From positions 1 through 40,776 of the forward strand of contig CAMBPO010000023.1 in the NCBI GenBank assembly GCA_945869725.1: a DNA stretch of 40,776 nt, written 5' to 3'. Position 1 is the stretch's first letter. Each line of letters opens with the position of its first letter. Under the pieces are notes generated by a model. That model worked only from the letters and a program-made list of their open reading frames with translations, was not told the origin of the DNA and did no database searches. Made by a program: the position numbers and the translations under genes. The stretch is from Klebsiella pneumoniae. GTDB lineage: Bacteria > Pseudomonadota > Gammaproteobacteria > Pseudomonadales > Pseudohongiellaceae. Shown here piece after piece: positions 15,113 to 22,079 of this stretch.

Positions 15113-15301
15113 ATGATGGACGTGTGGTTAAGTCCCGGCAACTGGACCCATGAGCAGTGGCTGGTGTTCAGCATTCTTGGTTTTATTGTAGTGGCTGTTG
15201 TATTTGTAGCTTATCGTCTTGTAAAACTAATGCAGAGTGTCAGTAGCAAACGCGAGATGCCTGTGCTGAGGCCCGGCAAACGTGCCGGGTCCAGACGCTG
15301 A
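15113..15301 (+). CDS. Small single-span membrane protein, hypothetical
   Basis: Function unknown. The 62-residue product has a short tryptophan-containing N-terminus, one strong transmembrane segment (WLVFSILGFIVVAVVFVAYRLV, residues about 21-42) and a positively charged C-terminus rich in Lys/Arg. This charge distribution puts the C-terminus in the cytoplasm. A GGAG ribosome-binding site lies nine bases before the ATG. It is separated by 237 bases from the LON gene and faces the other miniprotein gene convergently. I rank it as real because of the ribosome-binding site and clean hydrophobic pattern, but have no family for it. Confidence 0.55.
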   Translation: MMDVWLSPGNWTHEQWLVFSILGFIVVAVVFVAYRLVKLMQSVSSKREMPVLRPGKRAGSRR

Positions 15302-15347
15302 TTTGCGCATATAACTGCACTACGATAACGCTCTCTGAAAAGTGGTA

Positions 15348-15527
15348 TCAACGTTCTAGCAATGTCAGATCCAGCACCGCAGCAGCAACAGCCAACAACA
15401 CAACTATTGCTGCCAGCCAACCCAGCAGTGCAAATATGCGGAATGGCTTGCCTTCTTCGGGATACAGGCCAGACTTTTCGTACTCACGCTCGGGTGATTC
15501 AGTGGACTTGAGATTTTCTTGGCTCAT
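15348..15527 (-). CDS. Small single-span membrane protein, hypothetical
   Basis: Function unknown. A 59-residue protein: a polar, acidic N-terminal half (MSQENLKSTESPEREYEKSG, then LYPEEGKPFRI) followed by one transmembrane helix (FALLGWLAAIVVLLAVAAAV) and a short C-terminal tail. The ATG at 15527 has an excellent AGGAG six bases upstream; an in-frame ATG at 15545 lies before it but would skip that site. Convergent with the other miniprotein gene and divergent from the protease gene. Confidence 0.6.
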   Translation of the reverse strand: MSQENLKSTESPEREYEKSGLYPEEGKPFRIFALLGWLAAIVVLLAVAAAVLDLTLLER

Positions 15528-15598
15528 AAAATTCTCCTGCTGCATATGTCTGGAATAAAAAATCTTTTAGGGTCTTGGGTAAGGAGTTACAAGTCGCT

Positions 15599-16459
15599 GT
15601 GAGTCCCGGGCAAACATTTTTATGCAACATCGCTGCTATCATCTTGCGCAGAGGCATCGTGGCGTCAAGTCTGTTGGCCGCAATCTTATGCGTATTCCCG
15701 GTGCAGGCCATCGTTTACAGGCATGATACCGGATACTCCGGATTTGTCGCCAGAGACTCTGATTATCCGGCGGTGTTTCCCCTGTATACACAAAAAAACG
15801 GATTCAAGATATGTGCTGCGACACTTATCAACCGATGGTGGGCAATCACCGCTGCCCACTGTGCCGAGCAAACACCGTTGGCATCTTCCCTGCACAGCGG
15901 GGAGCGCTTTGAGGTTACCATCGCCGGTCAGGTGTTTCAGGTCGACCGGCTGGTTCTGCATCCTTCTTGGCCCGGAAATCCGGGTGCTCGCTTTGACGCT
16001 TCTCAAGTTGACTTGGCGTTGTTCAGGCTCGATTCGCCCGTCGACAGCACTGATCCACTATCTCTGTACGAAGCCAGCGATGAATTAGGTCAGGTGCTCA
16101 CTTTCCTGGGTTGGGGACATAGCGGAACCGGGCGCACGGGTTTGTCGTTGAACGATGGCAGGTTGCGCTTTGCCAGAAACAAAGTGACCGAAGCGCTGGA
16201 GCAATTGCGGTTTGTTTTTGATACGCCGGATGGCCCTGAGAACCTTGCAGTGGCGTATGAGGGTGTTCCAGGTCTTGGAGACAGCGGAGGGCCGGCGTTG
16301 GTGCGTCATAACGATACGTGGCGGATTGCCGGTGTTGCTGTTGGTGAGCTGGAGCAGGGGTCTGGGGAAGTGACAGGTTTGTACGGTGCGACAATCGTCT
16401 ACGAAAGGGTCAGTCGGCATCTTGCATGGATCAGACAGGTAATAGCGGCTGACGCGTGA
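15599..16459 (+). CDS. Secreted trypsin/chymotrypsin-fold serine protease
   Basis: This is an exported S1-family peptidase, probably periplasmic or extracellular. It has a signal peptide (IVASSLLAAILCVFPVQA). The mature part carries CAATLINRWWAITAAHC (catalytic His87 with the flanking Cys pair), QVDLALFRL (Asp138), LTFLGWGHSGTG and GVPGLGDSGGPAL (Ser229). The triad is complete. Counting back six from the Ser, the residue at the base of the specificity pocket is Val instead of Asp, so cleavage after Lys/Arg is not expected. The start is uncertain: GTG 15599, twelve bases after AAGGAG, or TTG 15575. From GTG the protein is 286 residues. No activation propeptide of known type is seen. Confidence 0.87.
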   Translation: MSPGQTFLCNIAAIILRRGIVASSLLAAILCVFPVQAIVYRHDTGYSGFVARDSDYPAVFPLYTQKNGFKICAATLINRWWAITAAHCAEQTPLASSLHSGERFEVTIAGQVFQVDRLVLHPSWPGNPGARFDASQVDLALFRLDSPVDSTDPLSLYEASDELGQVLTFLGWGHSGTGRTGLSLNDGRLRFARNKVTEALEQLRFVFDTPDGPENLAVAYEGVPGLGDSGGPALVRHNDTWRIAGVAVGELEQGSGEVTGLYGATIVYERVSRHLAWIRQVIAADA

Positions 16460-16543
16460 TAATCGATGCGTTTGTTTGCTAAACTCGAAAACAGCTGAAA
16501 AAAGCGTTATTCCAATTCTTAATGTGGTAGCCAGAGGTGAGCA

Positions 16544-17023
16544 ATGAGTATCAAGATCGGTGACAAAATTCCTGCAGTGACATTAAAGACTATGGGCAAA
16601 GAAGGCCCTGAAAACATTACCTCAGCGAGTGTTTTTGATGGCAAAAAGGTTGTGTTGTTTGCTGTGCCTGGCGCCTTTACCCCGGGGTGTTCAGTGACGC
16701 ATTTGCCCGGATATGTTGTTAATGCAGATAAAATCAAGGCAAAAGGCGTCGACACCATCGCATGCATGTCAGTTAACGATGCCTTTGTGATGGGAGCCTG
16801 GGGTAAATCACAGAACGCGGAAGAGTTGTTGATGCTGGCTGATGGCAACGGAGACTTTACTCAGGCACTGGGATTAGAGCTTGATGCCAGCGGTTTTGGT
16901 ATGGGCAAGCGCAGTCGTCGTTTTGCAATGATTGTCGAAAATGGTCTAGTGACCCATTTAGCTGTTGAGCCAGCAGGTGGTATCGACGTCAGTGCCGCCG
17001 ATAAAATATTGGCGCTTCTGTAG
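16544..17023 (+). CDS. Peroxiredoxin, Prx5 family
   Basis: This thiol peroxidase reduces peroxides in the cytoplasm, with glutathione/glutaredoxin or thioredoxin as reductant. At 159 residues it is the normal size. The active-site stretch is VPGAFTPGCSVTHLPGY (peroxidatic Cys49), followed by GVDTIACMSVNDAFVMGAWG with Cys74, and the family's DGNGDFTQALGLELDASGFGMG and RSRRFAMIVENG. The wording is characteristic of bacterial and mitochondrial Prx5 proteins. The ATG is preceded by GAGGTGA. It appears to be a single gene, with hairpins in the downstream gap. Confidence 0.93.
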   Translation: MSIKIGDKIPAVTLKTMGKEGPENITSASVFDGKKVVLFAVPGAFTPGCSVTHLPGYVVNADKIKAKGVDTIACMSVNDAFVMGAWGKSQNAEELLMLADGNGDFTQALGLELDASGFGMGKRSRRFAMIVENGLVTHLAVEPAGGIDVSAADKILALL

Positions 17024-17065
17024 ACGTTGTTGATATCCCCTACCCTATCTTGTGCAGAGGTGATG

Positions 17066-17094
17066 GCTTAAGTGCGTGATACATGCGCTTAAGC
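17066..17094 (+). repeat. 13-bp hairpin downstream of the Prx5 gene
   Basis: Read as plus-strand RNA, 17066-17078 and 17082-17094 form a 13-pair stem closed by a three-base AUA loop, with two G-U wobbles and no mismatches. On the minus strand the two wobbles become mismatches, so the plus-strand RNA is favoured. No U-tract follows, so it is not a classical intrinsic terminator; it may protect the 3' end of the Prx5 mRNA. Confidence 0.5.
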
Positions 17095-17111
17095 ACACAC
17101 GAATGCGTTCG

Positions 17112-17137
17112 GATCCGCGATCAGATAACTGCGGATC
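17112..17137. repeat. 7-bp inverted repeat in the Prx5/Nudix convergent gap
   Basis: GATCCGC (17112-17118) and GCGGATC (17131-17137) are perfect arms around 12 bases. An alternative pairing GCGATC/GATCGC overlaps it. Together with the stem at 17066-17094 the gap holds two hairpins. Confidence 0.4.
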
Positions 17138-17192
17138 GCTCCGGTGGCATGTCAGTTGATTAACATGATGCATTGGAGGATGGATTCAGTCG

Positions 17193-17831
17193 TCAGCGTA
17201 GTTGATCCAGTTGCACCGCAAGGTAACGGAGAATAACGGCGGTTGCTCCCCAGATCCGGTACTGGCCATGTTGGAGCTCCCAGAATTGGCGTTCTCTTCC
17301 GCGAAACAGCATGTGGTTAATCCGGTAGTTTCCAGGATTTAACACAATCGCCGCAGGCACATAAAATATTTCCGCAACTTCTTCCGGGCAAGCACTTAGT
17401 GTTATGCCGGGTGCAATTAATCCAACCACGGGTGTCACGTGGAAGGCCGAAGGCATGATCAAGGGTGGCAATCTACCCAGTACAGTGACGTCGGCAGGGC
17501 GTAATCGGGTCTCTTCCTCTGCCTCTCGCAGCGCCGTATGGATAATGTCAGGGTCTTCAGGATTCGCACTGCCACCGGGTAGACTGACCTGACCTGCATG
17601 TCGGCGCAGGTGCGGGGTTCGCAAGGTCAGCATGACATGGCTTTCATCCATGTCCGCGCATGGCCGGGTCAGAGTCAGCAGCACGGCGGCATGTCTGACT
17701 GCCGTGCCATCTACAAATTCAGCGGATTCCTGGCTTTGTTCCAGGGGGTCGGGCGGCACAATCAGCCCGCTTGGTGCGGGCGAAAGCCGGAAATAAGTTT
17801 CCAGCTTCTGCAGGATAGTGCTGCCGTTCAT
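17193..17831 (-). CDS. Nudix hydrolase, CoA pyrophosphatase-like (NudL family)
   Basis: Members of this branch split CoA and related nucleotide pyrophosphates. The protein contains LTLRTPHLRRHAGQVSLPGG, which is the UPF0035-type prefix of the NudL family, running directly into the Nudix box GGSANPEDPDIIHTALREAE (about 86-105) completed by EETRL. Metal-binding Glu residues of the REAEEE motif are intact. At 212 residues (ATG 17831) or 215 (GTG 17840) it is of normal length; neither start has a strong ribosome-binding site. It lies 20 bases after the TonB receptor gene on the same strand and may share its transcript. Confidence 0.88.
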   Translation of the reverse strand: MNGSTILQKLETYFRLSPAPSGLIVPPDPLEQSQESAEFVDGTAVRHAAVLLTLTRPCADMDESHVMLTLRTPHLRRHAGQVSLPGGSANPEDPDIIHTALREAEEETRLRPADVTVLGRLPPLIMPSAFHVTPVVGLIAPGITLSACPEEVAEIFYVPAAIVLNPGNYRINHMLFRGRERQFWELQHGQYRIWGATAVILRYLAVQLDQLR

Positions 17832-17851
17832 GCTGCCCACTTGGCCGCGAG

Positions 17852-20014
17852 TCAGTTAAATCGCCAGTTCAGCCCGACAAATGCTCGTAGCGGCTCACCC
17901 GGGAAATAGCGGTCTCCACCAAAAGCCGCCCAATCACCACGTTCAGCATACCGGGTATCGGTCAGATTAAGGATGTTGACTGATAGTGTCAGCGCTTCTG
18001 TGGCTTCCCAGCGCGTGCGCAGATTAAGCACCTGGTGACCTTCGTATTGATTGAGGTTCTCTGGGTTGGTGTAGTACTCACCCATGCCGACCAGCTGAAG
18101 TTCTGTCAACAGATTACCTGTGGGTCGCCATTGCAGTTGTAAAGTACCAAAGTTGCGTGGTGCAGATGACACATCGTTACCGTTGAGATTGACACCGCCA
18201 GATATCTGGTCATTTTCGTAACTGTGCAGGGCGTAATTGAATGCGCCGCTGATACGCCATTGTTCGTTCAGGTCAAATGCACCGCTGAACTCTGCGCCCT
18301 TGTGGCGAGTGTGCATATTGTTCAGATTGATGCGATTGCTGTCGGTAATGATTTCGTTGTCTTTGTCCATGTAATAGGCAACGGCTTCATAGGAAAATGC
18401 CCCTTCACCACCGGAGATTCCGAGTTCCAGACTGTCAATTTCAACGGCATCGAGATCAGCAACAGACTGGTTATTCTGCAGGCGATACAGTTCGGTTGCC
18501 TGTGGCGGTCTGAAGCCTCGAGTTACACGGAACTGGACATCGTGGTTGTCATTAAGTGCATACCGAATACCCAGTTTGGGTGCAAGATTACCAAAGGTGT
18601 CTGAACGGTCTGCGGGGCGGTTATACCGGCATCCGCCAAAAGTACAGGGTACGCCGTTCTCACGCGTGCGGCCGGTCAGCATTTTGTTGTCATAGTCATA
18701 ACCCATGCGCTCAAAACGCAGGCCGAGGGTTATATCAAAGCCATTACTCCAGAATTGCTGATACTGCATAAACGGAGCGATTTGTGTGGCATCCACGTCG
18801 TAGTCGTAGTTCTTGCCGACGGGTATTGTTGCGACAACGAGAGGCGAACCGGTGGCGGGTCGTTCTTGGCTTTGCAGCAGAGAGCCTTCTGTAAACTCCA
18901 GATCAAGTCCCGCTGCAAATTTGCGGTTTTCACCAAAGTCTTTATAGGTCGCAAACTGCATGCCAACGCTACTGTGCTGATTGAGTTCAGTGGGAGTGCC
19001 TGGCAAGAAGTGTTGTACGAAGTCGAGGTCAGCCTTCCTGTAATACGGAGTAACAACGACATCCCAACCACTGCTGAGTGTGTAGCTGATGCTGGTCCAG
19101 GCGCGTGTGCTGCGGTTGTTGCGATACGCCTCCGGGTTGGCGTTCTGACGACGCAGTACATCATCCTTGTAGGAGTTTGCGCCAACCACAAAACCAGCGG
19201 TTTCCTGATTCAGGTTGGTGATGGTGATGCCGCCGTCAAGTTGCACGCCGTTATTAAGGCTGCTGGTGTAAAGCCAGGACATTTTTTGTTGATCGTAGCC
19301 GCTCTCCGGCCGGAATCCTTGCTCGCTGATCCCGTTCAGCAGCAGTGTGTGTTTGGTATTGCCGTTATCAAATCCAATTCGAGCATTGCTGCGCAAGGTG
19401 CCGCGTGGGCCTGCCTCGAGAGTCAGTTCACGGCGGTCATCTGGCGTTGGCAGCACAACGTTGATCATGCCATGCACGGCATTTGATCCGTAAAAAGCAG
19501 TCCCTGGCCCGCGGATGACTTCGATTCGCTCCGCATTTTCCGAATGCGAATCAAACAGCTCATTTACATTACAGAAGCCAGCTGCTCGCAGAGGAATGCC
19601 ATTTTCTGCCAACAAAAAGGCTCCGCATGCACCACTACCACTGAGTACGGGTGAGCGAATTGAAGTCAGGCTTTCCTGACCATTGTTACGGTTGATATTG
19701 ACACCGGGCAAACGGTTGGCTGATTCCTGAATGTGAGTATGTGCCGTCAACTTGAGATCTTCTTCGGACAAAATGGCGATACTGCCATTGATGTCAGCTA
19801 ACGCTTCGGGGCGACGCGAATACGATGTGACGGTGATTTCTTCAATGGCTGGTGTGCCGTCAGTTTGTGCGTGCACCGCAGAAAAGTTTCCAGCCATGAT
19901 TGCTGCGCATGACACTACAATCAGTCGCTTTGCAGTTTTGCATGTTGCGTTGACAGATATTTTTCCAGACGTCAAATGTGGGTTTGACTGGTTGTATGCA
20001 ATTGTCTTTTTCAT
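17852..20014 (-). CDS. TonB-dependent outer-membrane receptor
   Basis: This is a complete 720-residue TonB-gated outer-membrane receptor. The N-terminus carries a signal peptide (RLIVVSCAAIMAGNFSAVHA) and a TonB-box-like PAIEEITVTSYSRRPEAL. A plug domain follows (ILSEEDLK, LPGVNINRNNG, IEVIRGPGTAFYGSNAVHGM), then a 22-strand barrel ending in aromatic FVGLNWRFN, the C-terminal Phe/Asn signal for barrel assembly. A Cys pair in the plug (GACGAF and GFCNVNELFD) and another in the barrel (CTFGGC) may form disulfides. The substrate is unknown. ATG 20014 is chosen because GGGAGAG sits just upstream and the signal peptide follows. Divergent from an SDR gene; the Nudix gene follows. Confidence 0.92.
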   Translation of the reverse strand: MKKTIAYNQSNPHLTSGKISVNATCKTAKRLIVVSCAAIMAGNFSAVHAQTDGTPAIEEITVTSYSRRPEALADINGSIAILSEEDLKLTAHTHIQESANRLPGVNINRNNGQESLTSIRSPVLSGSGACGAFLLAENGIPLRAAGFCNVNELFDSHSENAERIEVIRGPGTAFYGSNAVHGMINVVLPTPDDRRELTLEAGPRGTLRSNARIGFDNGNTKHTLLLNGISEQGFRPESGYDQQKMSWLYTSSLNNGVQLDGGITITNLNQETAGFVVGANSYKDDVLRRQNANPEAYRNNRSTRAWTSISYTLSSGWDVVVTPYYRKADLDFVQHFLPGTPTELNQHSSVGMQFATYKDFGENRKFAAGLDLEFTEGSLLQSQERPATGSPLVVATIPVGKNYDYDVDATQIAPFMQYQQFWSNGFDITLGLRFERMGYDYDNKMLTGRTRENGVPCTFGGCRYNRPADRSDTFGNLAPKLGIRYALNDNHDVQFRVTRGFRPPQATELYRLQNNQSVADLDAVEIDSLELGISGGEGAFSYEAVAYYMDKDNEIITDSNRINLNNMHTRHKGAEFSGAFDLNEQWRISGAFNYALHSYENDQISGGVNLNGNDVSSAPRNFGTLQLQWRPTGNLLTELQLVGMGEYYTNPENLNQYEGHQVLNLRTRWEATEALTLSVNILNLTDTRYAERGDWAAFGGDRYFPGEPLRAFVGLNWRFN

Positions 20015-20092
20015 TAAAACTCTCCCTTCGAGTTGTTGCCTTTTGTAATCAGAATAACTCATGTCTACGCCTGTCTGGTCTATTCCCGGTAT

Positions 20093-20106
20093 GCTCATTT
20101 ATGAGC
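20093..20106. promoter_or_regulatory. Palindrome in the receptor/SDR divergent region, possible operator
   Basis: GCTCAT-TT-ATGAGC is a perfect 6-base-arm palindrome with a two-base centre. It lies 79 bases before the receptor start in a 254-base divergent promoter gap that otherwise shows no recognisable element. A TetR- or GntR-type repressor site would look like this; the regulator is unknown. Confidence 0.3.
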
Positions 20107-20268
20107 GCAGAAACATAACACAGGTGTCATAAAATTTATGCTTGCCGCCTGAACCTTGCGATAGCTATGCTTGGTTCCAAGTTCAGATGAGGTGAGTGCA
20201 ATTCAGATGTTAATACTGCTGCCTCGCAATCGCCATAAATAAAATGCCTGAAGGCAGTGGAGCATAAG

Positions 20269-21057
20269 ATGAAAATTAGGGACAAAGTTGTGGTAGTCAC
20301 TGGCGGGGCCAGCGGTATCGGTAAATCATTGTGCGAGCGATTTGCTGCTGAAGGCGCGCGTGCAGTTGTTGTGGCCGATATCAACCAGGACGGTGTTGAT
20401 CAGGTGGCTGCGCTTATAGCGGATAAAACACGGGTGCTGGCAATCAGAACGGATGTCAGTCATGAAGCGGATGTCAAAGCGTTGGTTGCCAGAACAATGG
20501 AGACATTTGGTCATATCGATTTGTTTTGCTCGAATGCCGGCATTTTTACCATGGGTGGTGAGGAGGTTGATAATGACGCGTGGGATCGCATTTGGGATAT
20601 CAACGTGATGGCGCACATTTTTGCAGCCAGAGCTGTCCTGCCGGGCATGCTGGCCCGTGGTGAAGGGTATCTGTTGAACACAGCGTCGGCGGCAGGCCTG
20701 TTAAGTCAAATCGGATCTGCCCCCTACGCCGTGACCAAACACGCGGCGGTGGGATTTGCTGAATGGTTGTCTATTACTTATGGTAATCGTGGAATAAAGG
20801 TTTCCGTTTTGTGCCCGCAGGCGGTGCGCACCCAAATGACAGCGAATACACGCGGAGGCGGTGTGGCGGGTGTTGATGGCATGCTCGAGCCCGAGGTGCT
20901 TGCACAGACCGTGATGGAAACGCTCGAAGAAGAGCGCTTTTTGTGTCTTCCGCACCCTCAAGTGTTAACGTACATGCAACGTAAAGCGGCCGATTACGAT
21001 CGATGGTTGGGAGGCATGCGCAGGCTGCAGGATCAATACTCAGACCAATACAAGTGA
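20269..21057 (+). CDS. Short-chain dehydrogenase/reductase
   Basis: This is an NAD(P)-dependent oxidoreductase of the classical SDR family, 262 residues, cytoplasmic. The cofactor motif [10 protein letters not shown] is at residues about 11-20, followed by the Asp of [10 protein letters not shown], which favours NAD over NADP. CSNAGIF is the NAG motif; the catalytic Ser lies in [10 protein letters not shown] and Tyr/Lys in YAVTKHA. The substrate cannot be told. The ATG at 20269 has GGAG six bases upstream; the frame is open to a GTG at 20257. Divergent from the TonB receptor, and followed by a likely intrinsic terminator. Confidence 0.9.
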   Translation: MKIRDKVVVVTGGASGIGKSLCERFAAEGARAVVVADINQDGVDQVAALIADKTRVLAIRTDVSHEADVKALVARTMETFGHIDLFCSNAGIFTMGGEEVDNDAWDRIWDINVMAHIFAARAVLPGMLARGEGYLLNTASAAGLLSQIGSAPYAVTKHAAVGFAEWLSITYGNRGIKVSVLCPQAVRTQMTANTRGGGVAGVDGMLEPEVLAQTVMETLEEERFLCLPHPQVLTYMQRKAADYDRWLGGMRRLQDQYSDQYK

Positions 21058-21082
21058 TAAAAAACTGCAGCCATTAGTGTTG

Positions 21083-21133
21083 CCCCGAGGAGACTTGAGG
21101 GCTGATAAATGATAGGGTGTCGGGGTTTTTTTT
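21083..21133 (+). terminator. Probable intrinsic terminator after the SDR gene
   Basis: CCCCGA (21083-21088) pairs with TCGGGG (21120-21125), directly followed by eight T. The loop is long, about 31 bases, so the structure is weaker than a typical terminator, but the T-run and its place between SDR and slyD support it. Confidence 0.55.
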
Positions 21134-21168
21134 ACTGAAGCCCAAAAAAATTCTACAGGAAACTAGTA

Positions 21169-21654
21169 ATGACTTTGATGATCGGCAAAAACTCTGTCGT
21201 TGGAATTAACTACACGCTGACCAACGATGATGGTGAGGTCATGGACTCTTCGGACGGGCATGGTCCATTGGTATATCTGCACGGCGCACAGAATCTGATT
21301 CAAGGCCTGGAGAAACAACTTGCAGGAAAAACGGTGGGCGCCAGCTTCAAAGCCACTATTGCGGCAGCAGATGCCTATGGTGAGACAGACCCGTCTTTGA
21401 TTCAGACTTTGTCACGAGACATGTTCCGTGGTGTGGACAACATAGAAGTAGGCATGGGTTTTACGGCTCAGGGACCTCAGGGGCAACAGCATATTGTTGT
21501 AACTGCCATCAACGGCGACGAAGTCACTGTAGATGGCAATCACCCGATGGCTGGCAAAACTCTGCACTTTGACGTTGAAGTAGTCAGTGTGCGAGACGCG
21601 ACCGCGGAAGAGATTGACCACGGCCACGTACATGATGGCAGCCATCACCACTAA
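21169..21654 (+). CDS. slyD: FKBP-type peptidyl-prolyl isomerase SlyD
   Basis: SlyD is a cytoplasmic prolyl isomerase and chaperone that also binds nickel and aids hydrogenase maturation in E. coli. The 161-residue protein has VVGINYTLTNDDGEVMDSS, then PLVYLHGAQNLIQGLEKQL (FKBP pocket). The inserted flap domain follows (AYGETDPSLIQTLSRDMF to NHPMAGKTLHFDVEV), and the C-terminus is His-rich (HGHVHDGSHHH), shorter than the E. coli tail but still metal-capable. AGGA is eight bases before the ATG. Its stop overlaps the stop of the convergent VOC gene. Confidence 0.95.
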   Translation: MTLMIGKNSVVGINYTLTNDDGEVMDSSDGHGPLVYLHGAQNLIQGLEKQLAGKTVGASFKATIAAADAYGETDPSLIQTLSRDMFRGVDNIEVGMGFTAQGPQGQQHIVVTAINGDEVTVDGNHPMAGKTLHFDVEVVSVRDATAEEIDHGHVHDGSHHH

Positions 21655-22079
21655 TCAGTCTGCAGTAGCTCCAACCAATTGCCATCGGGATCTTTTACGA
21701 TGGCAATCGACACGCCGGCGCGGATGGTTTTAATGGGTACAACAATCTTGTATCCACCCTGATCACATCCACCAACCACATTTTGCAAATTACTGACGTG
21801 CAACGTGAAGTATCGGATCCCGGTAGCGGCAGGAATGCCGCCCGGAACTGCATCGGCTGCCGGTGGTTTGTCCAGCTGTACAATTTTTAATATCGATTCG
21901 CCCACCTTCAGGCGATGCATGGTACCGCCGGATGGCATCGGAATCACTGACTCGAGCGTAAGGCCCAGCATCTGCTGATAAAACGCAAGCATAGGTGCGG
22001 CATCACGGGTAATGATGCCGAGATCCAACGCCGGCTTGGTGATTTTCGCGGTTGCCAAAGCGTTGTTGTCCAGACTCAT
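21651..22079 (-). CDS. VOC-superfamily (glyoxalase/dioxygenase fold) protein
   Basis: The 142-residue protein is a single vicinal-oxygen-chelate domain. DLGIITRDAAPMLAFYQQML is the typical first beta-alpha unit, HRLKVGESILKI is the strand with a possible metal His, and VSIAIVKDPDGNWLELLQTD is the classical C-terminus with the metal-binding Glu. It could be a lactoylglutathione-lyase-like or isomerase enzyme; the substrate is unknown. It overlaps the aldehyde dehydrogenase stop by ATGA and must be translationally coupled to it, which suggests a joint role in metabolism of an aldehyde or its precursor. Confidence 0.85.
   Translation of the reverse strand: MSLDNNALATAKITKPALDLGIITRDAAPMLAFYQQMLGLTLESVIPMPSGGTMHRLKVGESILKIVQLDKPPAADAVPGGIPAATGIRYFTLHVSNLQNVVGGCDQGGYKIVVPIKTIRAGVSIAIVKDPDGNWLELLQTD

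Noticed and set aside
18755..19486. 243-codon open frame antisense to the TonB receptor
   Set aside because: The minus-strand receptor is unmistakable over the same bases, and the antisense frame has no ribosome-binding site and no recognisable motif. It is a by-product of codon bias.
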